In this document: in pieces, positions 1 through 6,488 of the stretch
How positions within the stretch are numbered: the first letter of the stretch is position 1
Layout: each line of letters opens with the position of its first letter
Notes under the pieces: model-generated
Told to the model about the DNA's origin: nothing
What the model saw: the letters and a program-made list of their open reading frames with translations, nothing else
Database searches by the model: none
Assembly (NCBI GenBank): GCA_902536205.1
Contig: CACAWM010000028.1
Coordinates: 1-6,700, forward strand
Length of the DNA stretch: 6,700 nucleotides
Reading direction: 5' to 3'
Source: an uncultured Pelagibacteraceae bacterium
GTDB lineage: Bacteria; Pseudomonadota; Alphaproteobacteria; Pelagibacterales; Pelagibacteraceae
Made by a program: the position numbers and the translations under genes

Positions 1-169
1 CCCAAATAGAAACTCACACAATTCAAAAAAAATTGGTCAAATAATATTAGAGGTAAAAATTCAAAGTGATAAAATAGACAAAAATAAAATTGAGAGAATT
101 ATTAATTTAAAAGAGTCAAGGTTTTCAAAATATTGTGAGGGAATCAACATTCTTAACAATATTAATTAA
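1..169 (+). CDS. Partial hypothetical protein (C-terminal end), possibly OsmC-like
   Basis: An open frame enters from the left edge (first full codon at 2-4) and stops at TAA 167-169, giving about 55 residues with codon use like the neighbouring genes. The visible part has a strand-like segment (GQIILEVKIQ), a linker, a charged helix (DKNKIERIINL) and an ending containing SKYCEGINIL. A strand followed by a helix and a late cysteine is the layout of the C-terminus of OsmC/Ohr-type proteins, whose second redox cysteine lies in a Y/F-C-P-like context. The proline is missing here, so this family guess is weak. The N-terminal part and start lie outside the window. It is on the same strand as the next gene, 35 bases upstream of it, so co-transcription is possible. 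That this is a real gene end is fairly likely; its identity is uncertain. Confidence 0.5.
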   Translation, partial: PNRNSHNSKKIGQIILEVKIQSDKIDKNKIERIINLKESRFSKYCEGINILNNIN

Positions 170-194
170 TTTGATTTATAAATTTTTTTAATCT

Positions 195-199
195 AAGAG
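195..199 (+). promoter_or_regulatory. Weak ribosome binding site of the nucleotidyltransferase gene
   Basis: AAGAG lies five bases before the ATG at 205, a short but usable Shine-Dalgarno-like match. It supports the 205 start over the later in-frame ATG at codon 20. Confidence 0.4.
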
Positions 200-204
200 C
201 TATT

Positions 205-594
205 ATGAGTAATTTAAAAAATGATGACTATGTTTGGGATAATAAAAAACCAACAGCACAAATGCTCGGAAGATGGCAACCTTGGCACACTGGTCATCAG
301 AAATTGTTTGAAGAAATATTAAAAAAAACAGGTCAAGTAAACATCATGGTAAGAGACGTTAAAGGTGTGGATGATAATCCATTTGACTTTGAAACAGTAA
401 AAAAAAATATTTTTGAAGCTTTAAAAGATTACAAAAATAGAATTCAAGTGACCTTAGTTCCTAATATTACTAACATTTGCTATGGAAGAGGTGTGGGTTA
501 TAAAATAGAAGAGATAGTTTTAGACGAGAAAACTCAACAGATTTCAGCTACAAAAATTAGAGAACAAATGAGAAAAGAGGGTAAACTCAAATAA
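205..594 (+). CDS. Small stand-alone nucleotidyltransferase (HxGH / ISxTxIR family, NadM-like)
   Basis: This 129-aa protein is a single nucleotidyltransferase domain of the adenylyl/cytidylyltransferase superfamily. Enzymes of this fold move an NMP group between NTP and an acidic acceptor with pyrophosphate as co-product. The glycine-rich loop and HxGH signature are GRWQPWHTGH (residues 22-31), DNPFDF is at 57-62 (compare the ENPF region of archaeal NMN adenylyltransferase), and the second nucleotide-binding motif ISATKIR is at 113-119. The N-terminal strand PTAQML just before the loop is needed for the fold, which supports the start at residue 1 rather than Met20. There are no membrane segments. 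It ends 52 bases before aprM, which has its own promoter-like sequence. The substrate cannot be read from the motifs. NMN, a sugar or polyol phosphate, or APS/PPi are all possible. The apr setting makes an APS-related role worth testing, but this is inference. Confidence 0.85.
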   Translation: MSNLKNDDYVWDNKKPTAQMLGRWQPWHTGHQKLFEEILKKTGQVNIMVRDVKGVDDNPFDFETVKKNIFEALKDYKNRIQVTLVPNITNICYGRGVGYKIEEIVLDEKTQQISATKIREQMRKEGKLK

Positions 595-611
595 TTGATA
601 ACTGTTCTCAC

Positions 612-640
612 TTGACCTCTAAAATACGCATATATATAAA
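612..640 (+). promoter_or_regulatory. Predicted sigma70-type promoter of the apr genes
   Basis: TTGACC (612-617) and TATAAA (635-640) each match the -35 and -10 consensus at five of six positions and are separated by an ideal 17 bases. Transcription would begin about seven bases past the -10 box, at or next to the A of the aprM ATG (647). There is therefore almost no room for a 5' leader, and no Shine-Dalgarno sequence precedes that ATG. A TATATA at 633-638 gives a 15-base spacer as an alternative. The region is AT-rich, so chance matches are possible, but the -35/-10 pairing is good. Confidence 0.55.
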
Positions 641-646
641 AGTTTT

Positions 647-1441
647 ATGATTACAAACAATCCATTCTCAGCCTTAGCAGAAATAGTTCCAGAAATAGCA
701 ATGCAGGGATTTGTTATTGCTATGGCCACTCTTACTCTAGTTGGTGTATTAGTTGATATTCTTCATAAGAAAAACGTTAAATATTTTTTTGAAAATGCAA
801 AAAAAGCTAAAAGGAATGCTAAAGTTGAATTAACAACAGGGAAGAGAACTGCAGTTATTTTAAAAACTGTAGCCCATGACATTGCAACAACCTCAGAGCT
901 TGGATGGGGTAAAAGAAGATTAGCACATGTTTTAGGTATGTATGGAACAATTATTTTCTGGGCTTGTTCAGCTATATTGATTTTTTCTTACTCATCGGTT
1001 GGAATAGAAACTCCAGTAACTTTATCAGTATTATGGCACGTTGGTGCAATTTTAACTTGTTTAGGCGGTTACTGGTTTTGGTTTTTTTTAAGAGTTGATG
1101 TATCTGCAGAAGCACATCCTTGGTATAGAATTATAAAAGCAGATTTATTTGTTTTAGCATTATTAGCTTGTGCAACATTTGGTTTGGCATGGTCATATAC
1201 ACAGCATTCAGGCATGATTGGTCTAAGTTATTTATTTTTAATTTTATTTATTGTTTCTAATTTAGTTTTATTTGGAGGTGTTTATTGGTCGAAATTTGCT
1301 CATATGTTTTACAAACCTGGTGCTGCAATTCAAAAAAATTTAGCTGAAGCTGATGGTTCTAGAGACAATTTGCCACCACCTGCCGATGCTCCTGAGCAAT
1401 TCGGGCTGGGAATTAAAAGAGAACAACCGAAGCATTATTAG
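647..1441 (+). CDS. aprM: AprM: membrane anchor / quinone-linking subunit of APS reductase
   Basis: A 264-aa integral membrane protein with five likely transmembrane helices at about residues 19-39, 95-116, 125-148, 163-184 and 191-213. A basic cytoplasmic-type loop lies at 41-92, and the C-terminal tail is soluble and proline-rich (PPPADAPEQ). RRLAHVLGMYG (90-100) and SKFAHMFYKP (215-224) resemble the haem-ligand regions of NarI/DsrM/HdrE-type membrane cytochromes b. His94, His131 and His219 are candidate ligands near membrane faces. In sulfur oxidisers with aprMBA operons, AprM is thought to carry electrons between AprBA and quinone, replacing the QmoABC complex of sulfate reducers. It is first in the cluster, 40 bases before aprB. 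The ATG at 647 has no Shine-Dalgarno sequence and coincides with the predicted transcript start; the next in-frame ATG (codon 19) would cut into the first helix. Identification relies strongly on the adjacent aprBA. Confidence 0.85.
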   Translation: MITNNPFSALAEIVPEIAMQGFVIAMATLTLVGVLVDILHKKNVKYFFENAKKAKRNAKVELTTGKRTAVILKTVAHDIATTSELGWGKRRLAHVLGMYGTIIFWACSAILIFSYSSVGIETPVTLSVLWHVGAILTCLGGYWFWFFLRVDVSAEAHPWYRIIKADLFVLALLACATFGLAWSYTQHSGMIGLSYLFLILFIVSNLVLFGGVYWSKFAHMFYKPGAAIQKNLAEADGSRDNLPPPADAPEQFGLGIKREQPKHY

Positions 1442-1464
1442 AAAAATTATGTTATTAAACCTTA

Positions 1465-1470
1465 GGGGAG
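1465..1470 (+). promoter_or_regulatory. Ribosome binding site of aprB
   Basis: GGGGAG lies 11 bases before the aprB ATG. It is the clearest Shine-Dalgarno sequence in the window, slightly far from the start, and fixes the aprB start at 1482. Confidence 0.6.
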
Positions 1471-1481
1471 AAAAATAATTT

Positions 1482-1952
1482 ATGTCAACTTTCGTATATA
1501 TGACTAGATGCGATGGCTGCGGTCATTGTGTAGATATCTGTCCATCAGATATCATGCATATTGATGAGACTATTAGACGAGCGAAAAATATTGAGCCTAA
1601 CTTTTGTTGGGAATGTTATTCATGTGTGAAAGCTTGCCCAAATCATGCAATTGATGTTCGAGGCTACGCCGATTTTGCTCCGATGGGACATAGCGTAAGA
1701 GTAAGAAGAGAGGAAGAAAAAGGAACTATTTCTTGGAGAATAAAATTTAGAAACGGAACAGAGAAAAATTTTGTATCACCAATCACGACTAAGCCTTGGG
1801 GTAAATTTATTCCAAAACTCGCAGAGGAAGATAAACCAAATCAAGGAGAAATAACTACACAAAGACTTTACACTGAACCAAAGGGTTTAAATATTGATGG
1901 AGATCTTCCAACTGTAAGCAAAGACTCATTTAAAAAAGGTGTTTACTACTAA
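1482..1952 (+). CDS. aprB: Adenylylsulfate reductase subunit beta (two [4Fe-4S] clusters)
   Basis: This 156-aa iron-sulfur subunit moves electrons between the FAD of AprA and the membrane. Two ferredoxin-type cysteine sets are intact: Cys10, 13, 16 with Cys20 (RCDGCGHCVDICP), and Cys42, 45, 48 with Cys52 (FCWECYSCVKACP). In each set the last cysteine probably serves the opposite cluster, as in bacterial ferredoxins. Trp43, between the first cysteines of the second set, matches the position of the tryptophan reported to lie between FAD and the near cluster in the Archaeoglobus enzyme. After the ferredoxin part, a strand-rich stretch (about 68-100) and a long tail (about 105-156) fit the AprB region that wraps around AprA. 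The length is normal for the family. The stop codon shares one base with the aprA start (TAATG), implying coupled translation. The protein is soluble and cytoplasmic, docking to AprM. Confidence 0.96.
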   Translation: MSTFVYMTRCDGCGHCVDICPSDIMHIDETIRRAKNIEPNFCWECYSCVKACPNHAIDVRGYADFAPMGHSVRVRREEEKGTISWRIKFRNGTEKNFVSPITTKPWGKFIPKLAEEDKPNQGEITTQRLYTEPKGLNIDGDLPTVSKDSFKKGVYY

Positions 1953-3811
1953 TGGCTAACGTAAAAACCCACGTTGAAGAAAGTGATATTCTTATTATCG
2001 GTGGTGGTATGGCCGGTACAGGAGCCACATTTGAGGCTAGACATTGGGGAAGGGATCTAAAAATAGTTTGTGTTGAAAAAGCTAACATCGATAGAAGTGG
2101 TGCCGTAGCTCAAGGTCTTTATGCAATTAATTGTTATATGGGCATGCAGTGGAATGAGAACCAACCTGAAGATCATGTTAGATACGCACGAAATGATTTA
2201 ATGGGAATGGTTAGAGAAGATTTGGGTTATGACATGGCTCGTCACGTAGACTCTACAGTTCATATGTTTGATGAATGGGGTTTACCTATGATGAAAAATG
2301 AAAAAACTGGAAGGTATTTGAGAGAAGGTAAGTGGCAAATCATGATTCACGGTGAAAGCTATAAACCAATCGTTGCAGAGGCTGCAAAAAAATCCGCTAA
2401 CAAAATTTACAATAGAATAATGATTACCCATCTTTTAATGGATGATGAAAAAGAAAATAGAATAGGCGGAGCAGTCGGTTTTAATATGAGAACAGGTGAC
2501 TATCATGTGTTTAAAGCCAAAGCTGTAATTGTTGCAGCAGGCGGAGCTTCACATATTTTTAAACCTAGAGCAGTTGGTGAGGGAATGGGGAGAACCTGGT
2601 ACGCTCCTTGGAGTAACGGTTCTGCTTATGCACTTCCGATAGCTGTTGGAGCTAAAATGACGCAAATGGAAAATAGAATTGTCTTATGCAGATTTAAAGA
2701 TGGTTATGGTCCTGTTGGAGCTTACTTCTTACATTTAAAAACATACACACAAAATGCTAATGGTGAGAATTATGAGAAAAAATGGTACGATCAAACTAAA
2801 TCATTAGTTGGAGAATATATCGATCACCATCCAACACCTACATGTTTAAGAAATCACGCTTTTATTCAGGAAGTACAATCAGGCGGTGGACCAATACACA
2901 TGGTCACTAAAGAAGCATTCCAAGACCCTCATTTAGAAACTGTGGGTTGGGAAAACTTTTTAGGCATGACAGTTGGTCAAGCTGTTGTATGGGCTTCGCA
3001 AAACATTGATCCAAAATATACTAATCCAGAACTTACAACATCGGAACCTTATGTTATGGGTTCACACGCAACATGTTCTGGGGCTTGGGTAAGTGGACCA
3101 GAAGATTTATCACCTCCAGAATATTTTTGGGGTTACAATAGAATGTTAACCGTTGATGGACTGTTTGGTGCAGGTGACACAGTGGGCGGAAGTGCTCATA
3201 AATTTTCTTCTGGATCTTTTACAGAGGGTAGATTAGCTGCGAAAGCTGCCGTAAAATATATTGAAGATAAAAAAGCTGAAGGAATTAAAGTAAGTGATAA
3301 ACAATTTAAAGACTTAAAAGAAGTAATCTATAAACCCTTAGAAAATTATACAGTAGGTAGAAATGAAATTACTGGTGGAACAGTTTCGCCAAGTTATATT
3401 TCTCCTATTCAAGGGCTACAGAGGCTTCAAAGAATTATGGATGAATATGTTGGAGGAATTGCTACAAATTATATGACCAACGAGAACATGCTTAATAGAG
3501 GTTTAGAATTATTAAAATGGTTGGAAGAAGATTTAGAAAATGTTGGTGCCGAAGATTATCACCAATTAATGAGAGCTTGGGAACTAAAACACAGAACAAT
3601 TACCTCACAGTGCGTAACTGAGCATACTAAATTTAGAGAGGAAACAAGATGGCCAGGCTATTACTACCGAGGAGATCATCTTAAACTTGATGATGAAAAC
3701 TGGCATTGTTTAACAGTATCAAGGCGAGATCCCAAAACTAAAAAGTTTACGATGGAGAAAGTCCCTGTTTATCATATCGTGGACGAAAAAAAGGAAAAGA
3801 AAGCTTCATAA
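1952..3811 (+). CDS. aprA: Adenylylsulfate reductase subunit alpha (FAD catalytic subunit)
   Basis: This 619-aa subunit interconverts APS with sulfite plus AMP. In a sulfite-producing, aerobic setting it would run as sulfite oxidation to APS. It is a member of the fumarate reductase/succinate dehydrogenase flavoprotein family. The N-terminal dinucleotide fold is DILIIGGGMAGTGATFEA (12-29) with the ribose-binding acid Glu42, followed by the conserved RSGAVAQGLYAIN (48-60). The substrate-site blocks are HGESYK (133-138), RFKDGYGPVGA (247-257) and MGSHATCSGAWVSGPED (369-385). Arg247 and His372 probably correspond to the catalytic-site Arg and His of the Archaeoglobus enzyme, and Asn60 to its flavin-site Asn. 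The C-terminal FAD segment is LFGAGDTVGGSAHKFSSGSF (404-423). The helical C-terminal domain and capping tail end in a lysine-rich stretch. The length is full and the gene is intact. It is translationally coupled to aprB, with a weak AAAGG at 1935-1939 inside the aprB end. Confidence 0.97.
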   Translation: MANVKTHVEESDILIIGGGMAGTGATFEARHWGRDLKIVCVEKANIDRSGAVAQGLYAINCYMGMQWNENQPEDHVRYARNDLMGMVREDLGYDMARHVDSTVHMFDEWGLPMMKNEKTGRYLREGKWQIMIHGESYKPIVAEAAKKSANKIYNRIMITHLLMDDEKENRIGGAVGFNMRTGDYHVFKAKAVIVAAGGASHIFKPRAVGEGMGRTWYAPWSNGSAYALPIAVGAKMTQMENRIVLCRFKDGYGPVGAYFLHLKTYTQNANGENYEKKWYDQTKSLVGEYIDHHPTPTCLRNHAFIQEVQSGGGPIHMVTKEAFQDPHLETVGWENFLGMTVGQAVVWASQNIDPKYTNPELTTSEPYVMGSHATCSGAWVSGPEDLSPPEYFWGYNRMLTVDGLFGAGDTVGGSAHKFSSGSFTEGRLAAKAAVKYIEDKKAEGIKVSDKQFKDLKEVIYKPLENYTVGRNEITGGTVSPSYISPIQGLQRLQRIMDEYVGGIATNYMTNENMLNRGLELLKWLEEDLENVGAEDYHQLMRAWELKHRTITSQCVTEHTKFREETRWPGYYYRGDHLKLDDENWHCLTVSRRDPKTKKFTMEKVPVYHIVDEKKEKKAS

Positions 3812-3817
3812 AGCTTA

Positions 3818-4168
3818 ATGAAGTTGCTGGAAAAATCTGACAAAGAAGTCAAAGAAATTGCACAGCCAATCTGGGATAATTTAGTTAAATCATCAAATAT
3901 CAAAGATTACGGAGGTTTTACTAAAGATTTTTCATCACAAATGCTTTACGGAGCAAATGAAGTTGAGCTTGGAAAACAATGGGCAAATAATAAGTTACTT
4001 ACGAGTTTATCTGAAAAACAAGAATTTTTAGGCACAATAAGAAGAAATCAATTTATTACTGTTCTTTATAAACAAACTAGCCAAACAATGCCCGGAGAAT
4101 TTCTAGGCAGGCTAGTTCTAGGTGAAGAAGATGGTTTAGTAAAAGTTTTTGGTGCTACAATTTATTAA
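3818..4168 (+). CDS. Unknown 116-aa protein in the apr cluster (possibly NTF2-like)
   Basis: I do not recognise this gene. It encodes a soluble 116-aa protein with no signal peptide, membrane helix or cysteine. It starts with a charged helix (KEVKEIAQPIWDNLVKS), followed by a segment ending in FSSQMLYG (about 38-45), a second helical part (EVELGKQWANNKLL), and a strand-rich C-terminal half (residues about 65-116: FLGTIRRNQFITVLYK, GEFLGRLVLGEED, LVKVFGATIY). An N-terminal helix with a curved sheet at the end suggests a small alpha+beta fold such as the NTF2/SnoaL type; this is a guess from pattern only. It begins six bases after the aprA stop with no Shine-Dalgarno sequence nearby, so translation is probably coupled to aprA. 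Its position suggests a helper role for APS reductase or sulfite handling. Codon use is like its neighbours, and a real gene is likely. Confidence 0.75.
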   Translation: MKLLEKSDKEVKEIAQPIWDNLVKSSNIKDYGGFTKDFSSQMLYGANEVELGKQWANNKLLTSLSEKQEFLGTIRRNQFITVLYKQTSQTMPGEFLGRLVLGEEDGLVKVFGATIY

Positions 4169-4170
4169 GA

Positions 4171-4197
4171 TTGACAACTTAATGTTTCAGGCATACT
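4171..4197 (+). promoter_or_regulatory. Possible weak promoter before the TauE-like gene
   Basis: A perfect -35 box, TTGACA (4171-4176), lies just after the stop codon of the 116-aa gene. The best spaced -10 candidate is CATACT (4192-4197, four of six matches, 15-base spacer). A better extended -10-like TGCTAATAT (4197-4205) is 23 bases from the -35 box, too far for normal use. If the first pair works, transcription would start only a few bases before the ATG at 4208, which has no Shine-Dalgarno sequence. This would let the permease be expressed apart from aprMBA. Evidence is thin. Confidence 0.25.
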
Positions 4198-4207
4198 GCT
4201 AATATTA

Positions 4208-5311
4208 ATGCTCGAAATTTACCTTCCTATAGCTCAAGTAAATATAGATATTTTTCTTCTTTTATTTTTAAGTTTAGCTGTTGGAGTACTATCTGGCTTG
4301 TTCGGTGTAGGTGGAGGTTTTCTAATGACTCCTTTTCTTATCTTCATGGGCATACCTCCTGTGTATGCTGTACCGAATGAAGTTAACAATATTCTTGCAA
4401 CATCTGTCTCTGGTTCATTAACTCATTGGTACAAAAAAACTTTAGATTACAAAATGGGATTAATGATAGTTTCAGGCGGAATGGTAGGAACTATCATAGG
4501 TATTATGACGTTTACTTTTTTTTCAGAAATTGGAAAAATAAGTTTAATAATTTCTTTGTTATATATGTATCTTTTAGCAATAGTTGGGACGTTAATGTTG
4601 ATAGAAGGTATAAAAGAAAGAAACCGATTAAAATCAAAAACTAAAATTAAAAAAAAATTACACGATCATAATTGGCTCCAAGGTCTACCTTTAAGAATGA
4701 GGTTTAATAAGTCTGGATTATACGAAAGTGCATTTACTCCAGTATTGTTAGGTTTTGTCGTAGGTTTTGTTGCTTCAATGATGGGTATTGGTGGAGCGTT
4801 CTTAATGGTTCCAGCAATGATTTATATTATTGGAATGCCAGTAAAATTAATTCCAGGTACTTCTTTGTTTGTTACAGTTTTTATCAGTGCGGTCGTAACA
4901 ATCTTACACTCATTTAACTATGGTACGATTGATCTATTTTTAGTAGTTCCTCTAATACTTGGATCAATTGTTGGAGTTCAAGTTGGACAAAAGATTGGTC
5001 AATTTCTAGATAGTAATGAGCTTAAATCTTTATTTGCAATGCTATTAATAACAGTCGCAATTGCAATTGCTTATGACTCTTTCTTTAGAGAAAAAAAAGG
5101 ATTTAACGGAAGTAAAGTTGATGCTCCTGAATTAAATAGCTTATCAGAATTTATCGTAAGAATTTCTAATGAAGTACCTTTCTTGTACGGAGCTTTTGCA
5201 ATTATACTTGCAGTGGTGCTTGGAGCATTAATGGCTTGGTTTAGAAAAATTATTCACGATTTAAGACACAAAAAACCTAAACAAGAAGAAGTAAAATTCC
5301 CAGTTAAATAG
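4208..5311 (+). CDS. TauE/SafE-family permease, probable sulfite (sulfur anion) exporter
   Basis: This 367-aa inner-membrane protein has about eight to nine hydrophobic helices and the internal duplication typical of the TauE/SafE (TSUP) family. Repeat one is residues 26-85, with GLFGVGGGFLMTPFLIFMGI; repeat two is 186-245, with MMGIGGAFLMVPAMIYIIGM. The matching second halves are NNILATSVSGSLTHWY and TSLFVTVFISAVVTIL. Between the repeats is a long basic loop (about 134-170) rich in lysine and arginine, probably cytoplasmic. After the core helices there is a polar stretch (about 291-320), one more helix (about 324-345) and a charged tail, making it longer than the usual 250-300 residues. Family members move sulfite, sulfoacetate or other sulfur compounds. 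Sulfite is the natural guess next to aprBA and the sulfite-releasing suyAB. It is 39 bases after the 116-aa gene. The out-of-frame ATG at 4182 is not the start. Confidence 0.88.
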   Translation: MLEIYLPIAQVNIDIFLLLFLSLAVGVLSGLFGVGGGFLMTPFLIFMGIPPVYAVPNEVNNILATSVSGSLTHWYKKTLDYKMGLMIVSGGMVGTIIGIMTFTFFSEIGKISLIISLLYMYLLAIVGTLMLIEGIKERNRLKSKTKIKKKLHDHNWLQGLPLRMRFNKSGLYESAFTPVLLGFVVGFVASMMGIGGAFLMVPAMIYIIGMPVKLIPGTSLFVTVFISAVVTILHSFNYGTIDLFLVVPLILGSIVGVQVGQKIGQFLDSNELKSLFAMLLITVAIAIAYDSFFREKKGFNGSKVDAPELNSLSEFIVRISNEVPFLYGAFAIILAVVLGALMAWFRKIIHDLRHKKPKQEEVKFPVK

Positions 5312-5314
5312 ATT

Positions 5315-6481
5315 TTAAGCACTTCTGTAAAGCTTTGTCATCACAAACTCTCTGTGACCTAAAGCTTCAGCACAAGTTAATCTTCCATTAGCAACTTTTA
5401 AAGTTGTCTCAATAAGCTTATCACCAGCTTGATCAAGATTCATTTCTCTTGATAAAATTTTTGAGACATCACAGTCAACATGCTCACTCATTAGTTTAGC
5501 TGTTAAAGGATTTGCAGTAAGTTTAACAACGGGTTCTATCGGATTTCCTATAATATTTCCTTGTCCAGTTGGGAAAAGATGAATATTAAATCCCCCAGCT
5601 GCTTGAAGTGTAACACATTCTGCTGCTGCTGATGAAGTATCCATGAAATATAAACCTTTCCCTTTTTTAGGTTCTTCAGCTGGTTCCAAAACATCAATAA
5701 ATTCTCTAGAACCTATTTTTTGAAAATTTCCAAAGGCTTTTTCTTCTATCGTAGTTAGGCCACCTGCAATATTTCCAGCTGTGGGCTGACTTTCCGATAG
5801 ATCATCTGTTGCTTCCTTTAAAATAAAATCGTTATAATCACTCCAGGTTTTCATAAATTTTTTCTGCGCCTCAGGAGTAGCTCCCCTTTTAGCGCAAACT
5901 TGTTCTGCACCAGTTAATTCTGAAGTTTCCCCAAAACATAAATGAACACCAAGAGGTTCTAGCTTATCCATTAAATTCCCAACAGTCGGATTAGAAGCTA
6001 ATCCAGACGTTGTGTCTGACTCACCGCATTTAACTGATATCCATAGATCGCTCATTGGACATTCTTCTCTTTGTTTTTCAGACGCCCACATAGAAAACTC
6101 TTGTGCTTTTTTTGATGCTTTCATTATCGTTTGAATGTCTCCACTTCTTTCAATGTGAAATCCTTCAACTGGTTTGCCAGTTTCCGCAATTCCATCAACA
6201 ATTTTTTTTGTCCACTTTGGTTCTATTCCAATTACAATAACAGCAGCAACGTTTGGATTTCTTCCTGTACCAATCATTGTTCTAAAATGTAATTCTAAAT
6301 CAGCCCCAAATTGTAATCTACCGTAAGAATGGGGTAGCGCTATTGTTCCTTTAATATTATTTGCAACAGCTTCTGCACAAGCATTTGAAATATCATCAAC
6401 TGGAAGAATAATTACATGATTTCTTGTTCCAGCTCTCCCATTTTCTCTTTTATAACCTAAAAAACTTTTTGGAATTTCCAT
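5315..6481 (-). CDS. suyB: (2R)-sulfolactate sulfo-lyase subunit beta
   Basis: This 388-aa protein is the large subunit of the lyase that cleaves (R)-sulfolactate to pyruvate and sulfite, in the altronate/galactarate dehydratase (UxaA C-terminal) family. Family blocks seen in order are [20 protein letters not shown] (7-26), [20 protein letters not shown] (49-68), [18 protein letters not shown] (151-168), [12 protein letters not shown] (183-194), [17 protein letters not shown] (236-252), [19 protein letters not shown] (303-321) and ALGHREF (373-379). Cys152 in the KCG-SD block is conserved in the family. The length and ending (LYRSA) agree with SuyB as I remember it, and are shorter than one-chain UxaA, which carries its SAF domain fused. 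The partner subunit is the next gene upstream, seven bases away, with no clear Shine-Dalgarno sequence, so coupled translation is likely. Its stop lies three bases from the oppositely oriented permease stop. A related hydroxy-acid dehydratase is the main alternative. It should be cytoplasmic. Confidence 0.9.
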   Translation of the reverse strand: MEIPKSFLGYKRENGRAGTRNHVIILPVDDISNACAEAVANNIKGTIALPHSYGRLQFGADLELHFRTMIGTGRNPNVAAVIVIGIEPKWTKKIVDGIAETGKPVEGFHIERSGDIQTIMKASKKAQEFSMWASEKQREECPMSDLWISVKCGESDTTSGLASNPTVGNLMDKLEPLGVHLCFGETSELTGAEQVCAKRGATPEAQKKFMKTWSDYNDFILKEATDDLSESQPTAGNIAGGLTTIEEKAFGNFQKIGSREFIDVLEPAEEPKKGKGLYFMDTSSAAAECVTLQAAGGFNIHLFPTGQGNIIGNPIEPVVKLTANPLTAKLMSEHVDCDVSKILSREMNLDQAGDKLIETTLKVANGRLTCAEALGHREFVMTKLYRSA

Positions 6482-6488
6482 AATTACT

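Noticed and set aside
170..204. Promoter before the nucleotidyltransferase gene (TTGATT near 171 with TAATCT near 189)
   Set aside because: The spacing is about 12 bases, too short for a normal promoter; such boxes occur by chance in this AT-rich gap.
576..620. AGAGG and CCTCT around the end of the nucleotidyltransferase gene as a terminator or operator
   Set aside because: Five-base arms 35 bases apart are expected by chance, and one arm overlaps the aprM promoter region without further symmetry.
1952..3811. Succinate dehydrogenase/fumarate reductase flavoprotein as the identity of the aprA gene
   Set aside because: The fold is related, but the APS-reductase blocks (RSGAVAQGLYAIN, RFKDGYGPVGA, GSHATCSGAWVSGPED) and the overlapping aprB partner are specific to AprA.
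3801..3816. AAGCTT-CATA-AAGCTT, a possible small hairpin across the aprA stop codon
   Set aside because: The stem is only six pairs with two G-C pairs and has no T-run after it. AAGCTT is itself a palindrome, so any repeat of it looks like a hairpin.
4426..4644. A 72-codon open frame on the plus strand inside the permease gene
   Set aside because: It overlaps the well-supported TauE/SafE coding frame entirely, and its asparagine/phenylalanine-rich translation has no recognisable pattern, as expected of a shadow frame in AT-rich DNA.
5317..5335. Possible hairpin (AAGC with GCTT) at the junction of the permease and suyB genes as a terminator
   Set aside because: The stem is four pairs with an 11-base loop and no T-tract; too weak to call.
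5315..6481. Altronate or galactarate dehydratase as the identity of the suyB gene
   Set aside because: The family is shared, but the split into a 388-aa large subunit and a separate SAF-domain subunit, the SuyB-like block sequences, and the sulfur gene context fit sulfolactate sulfo-lyase better.
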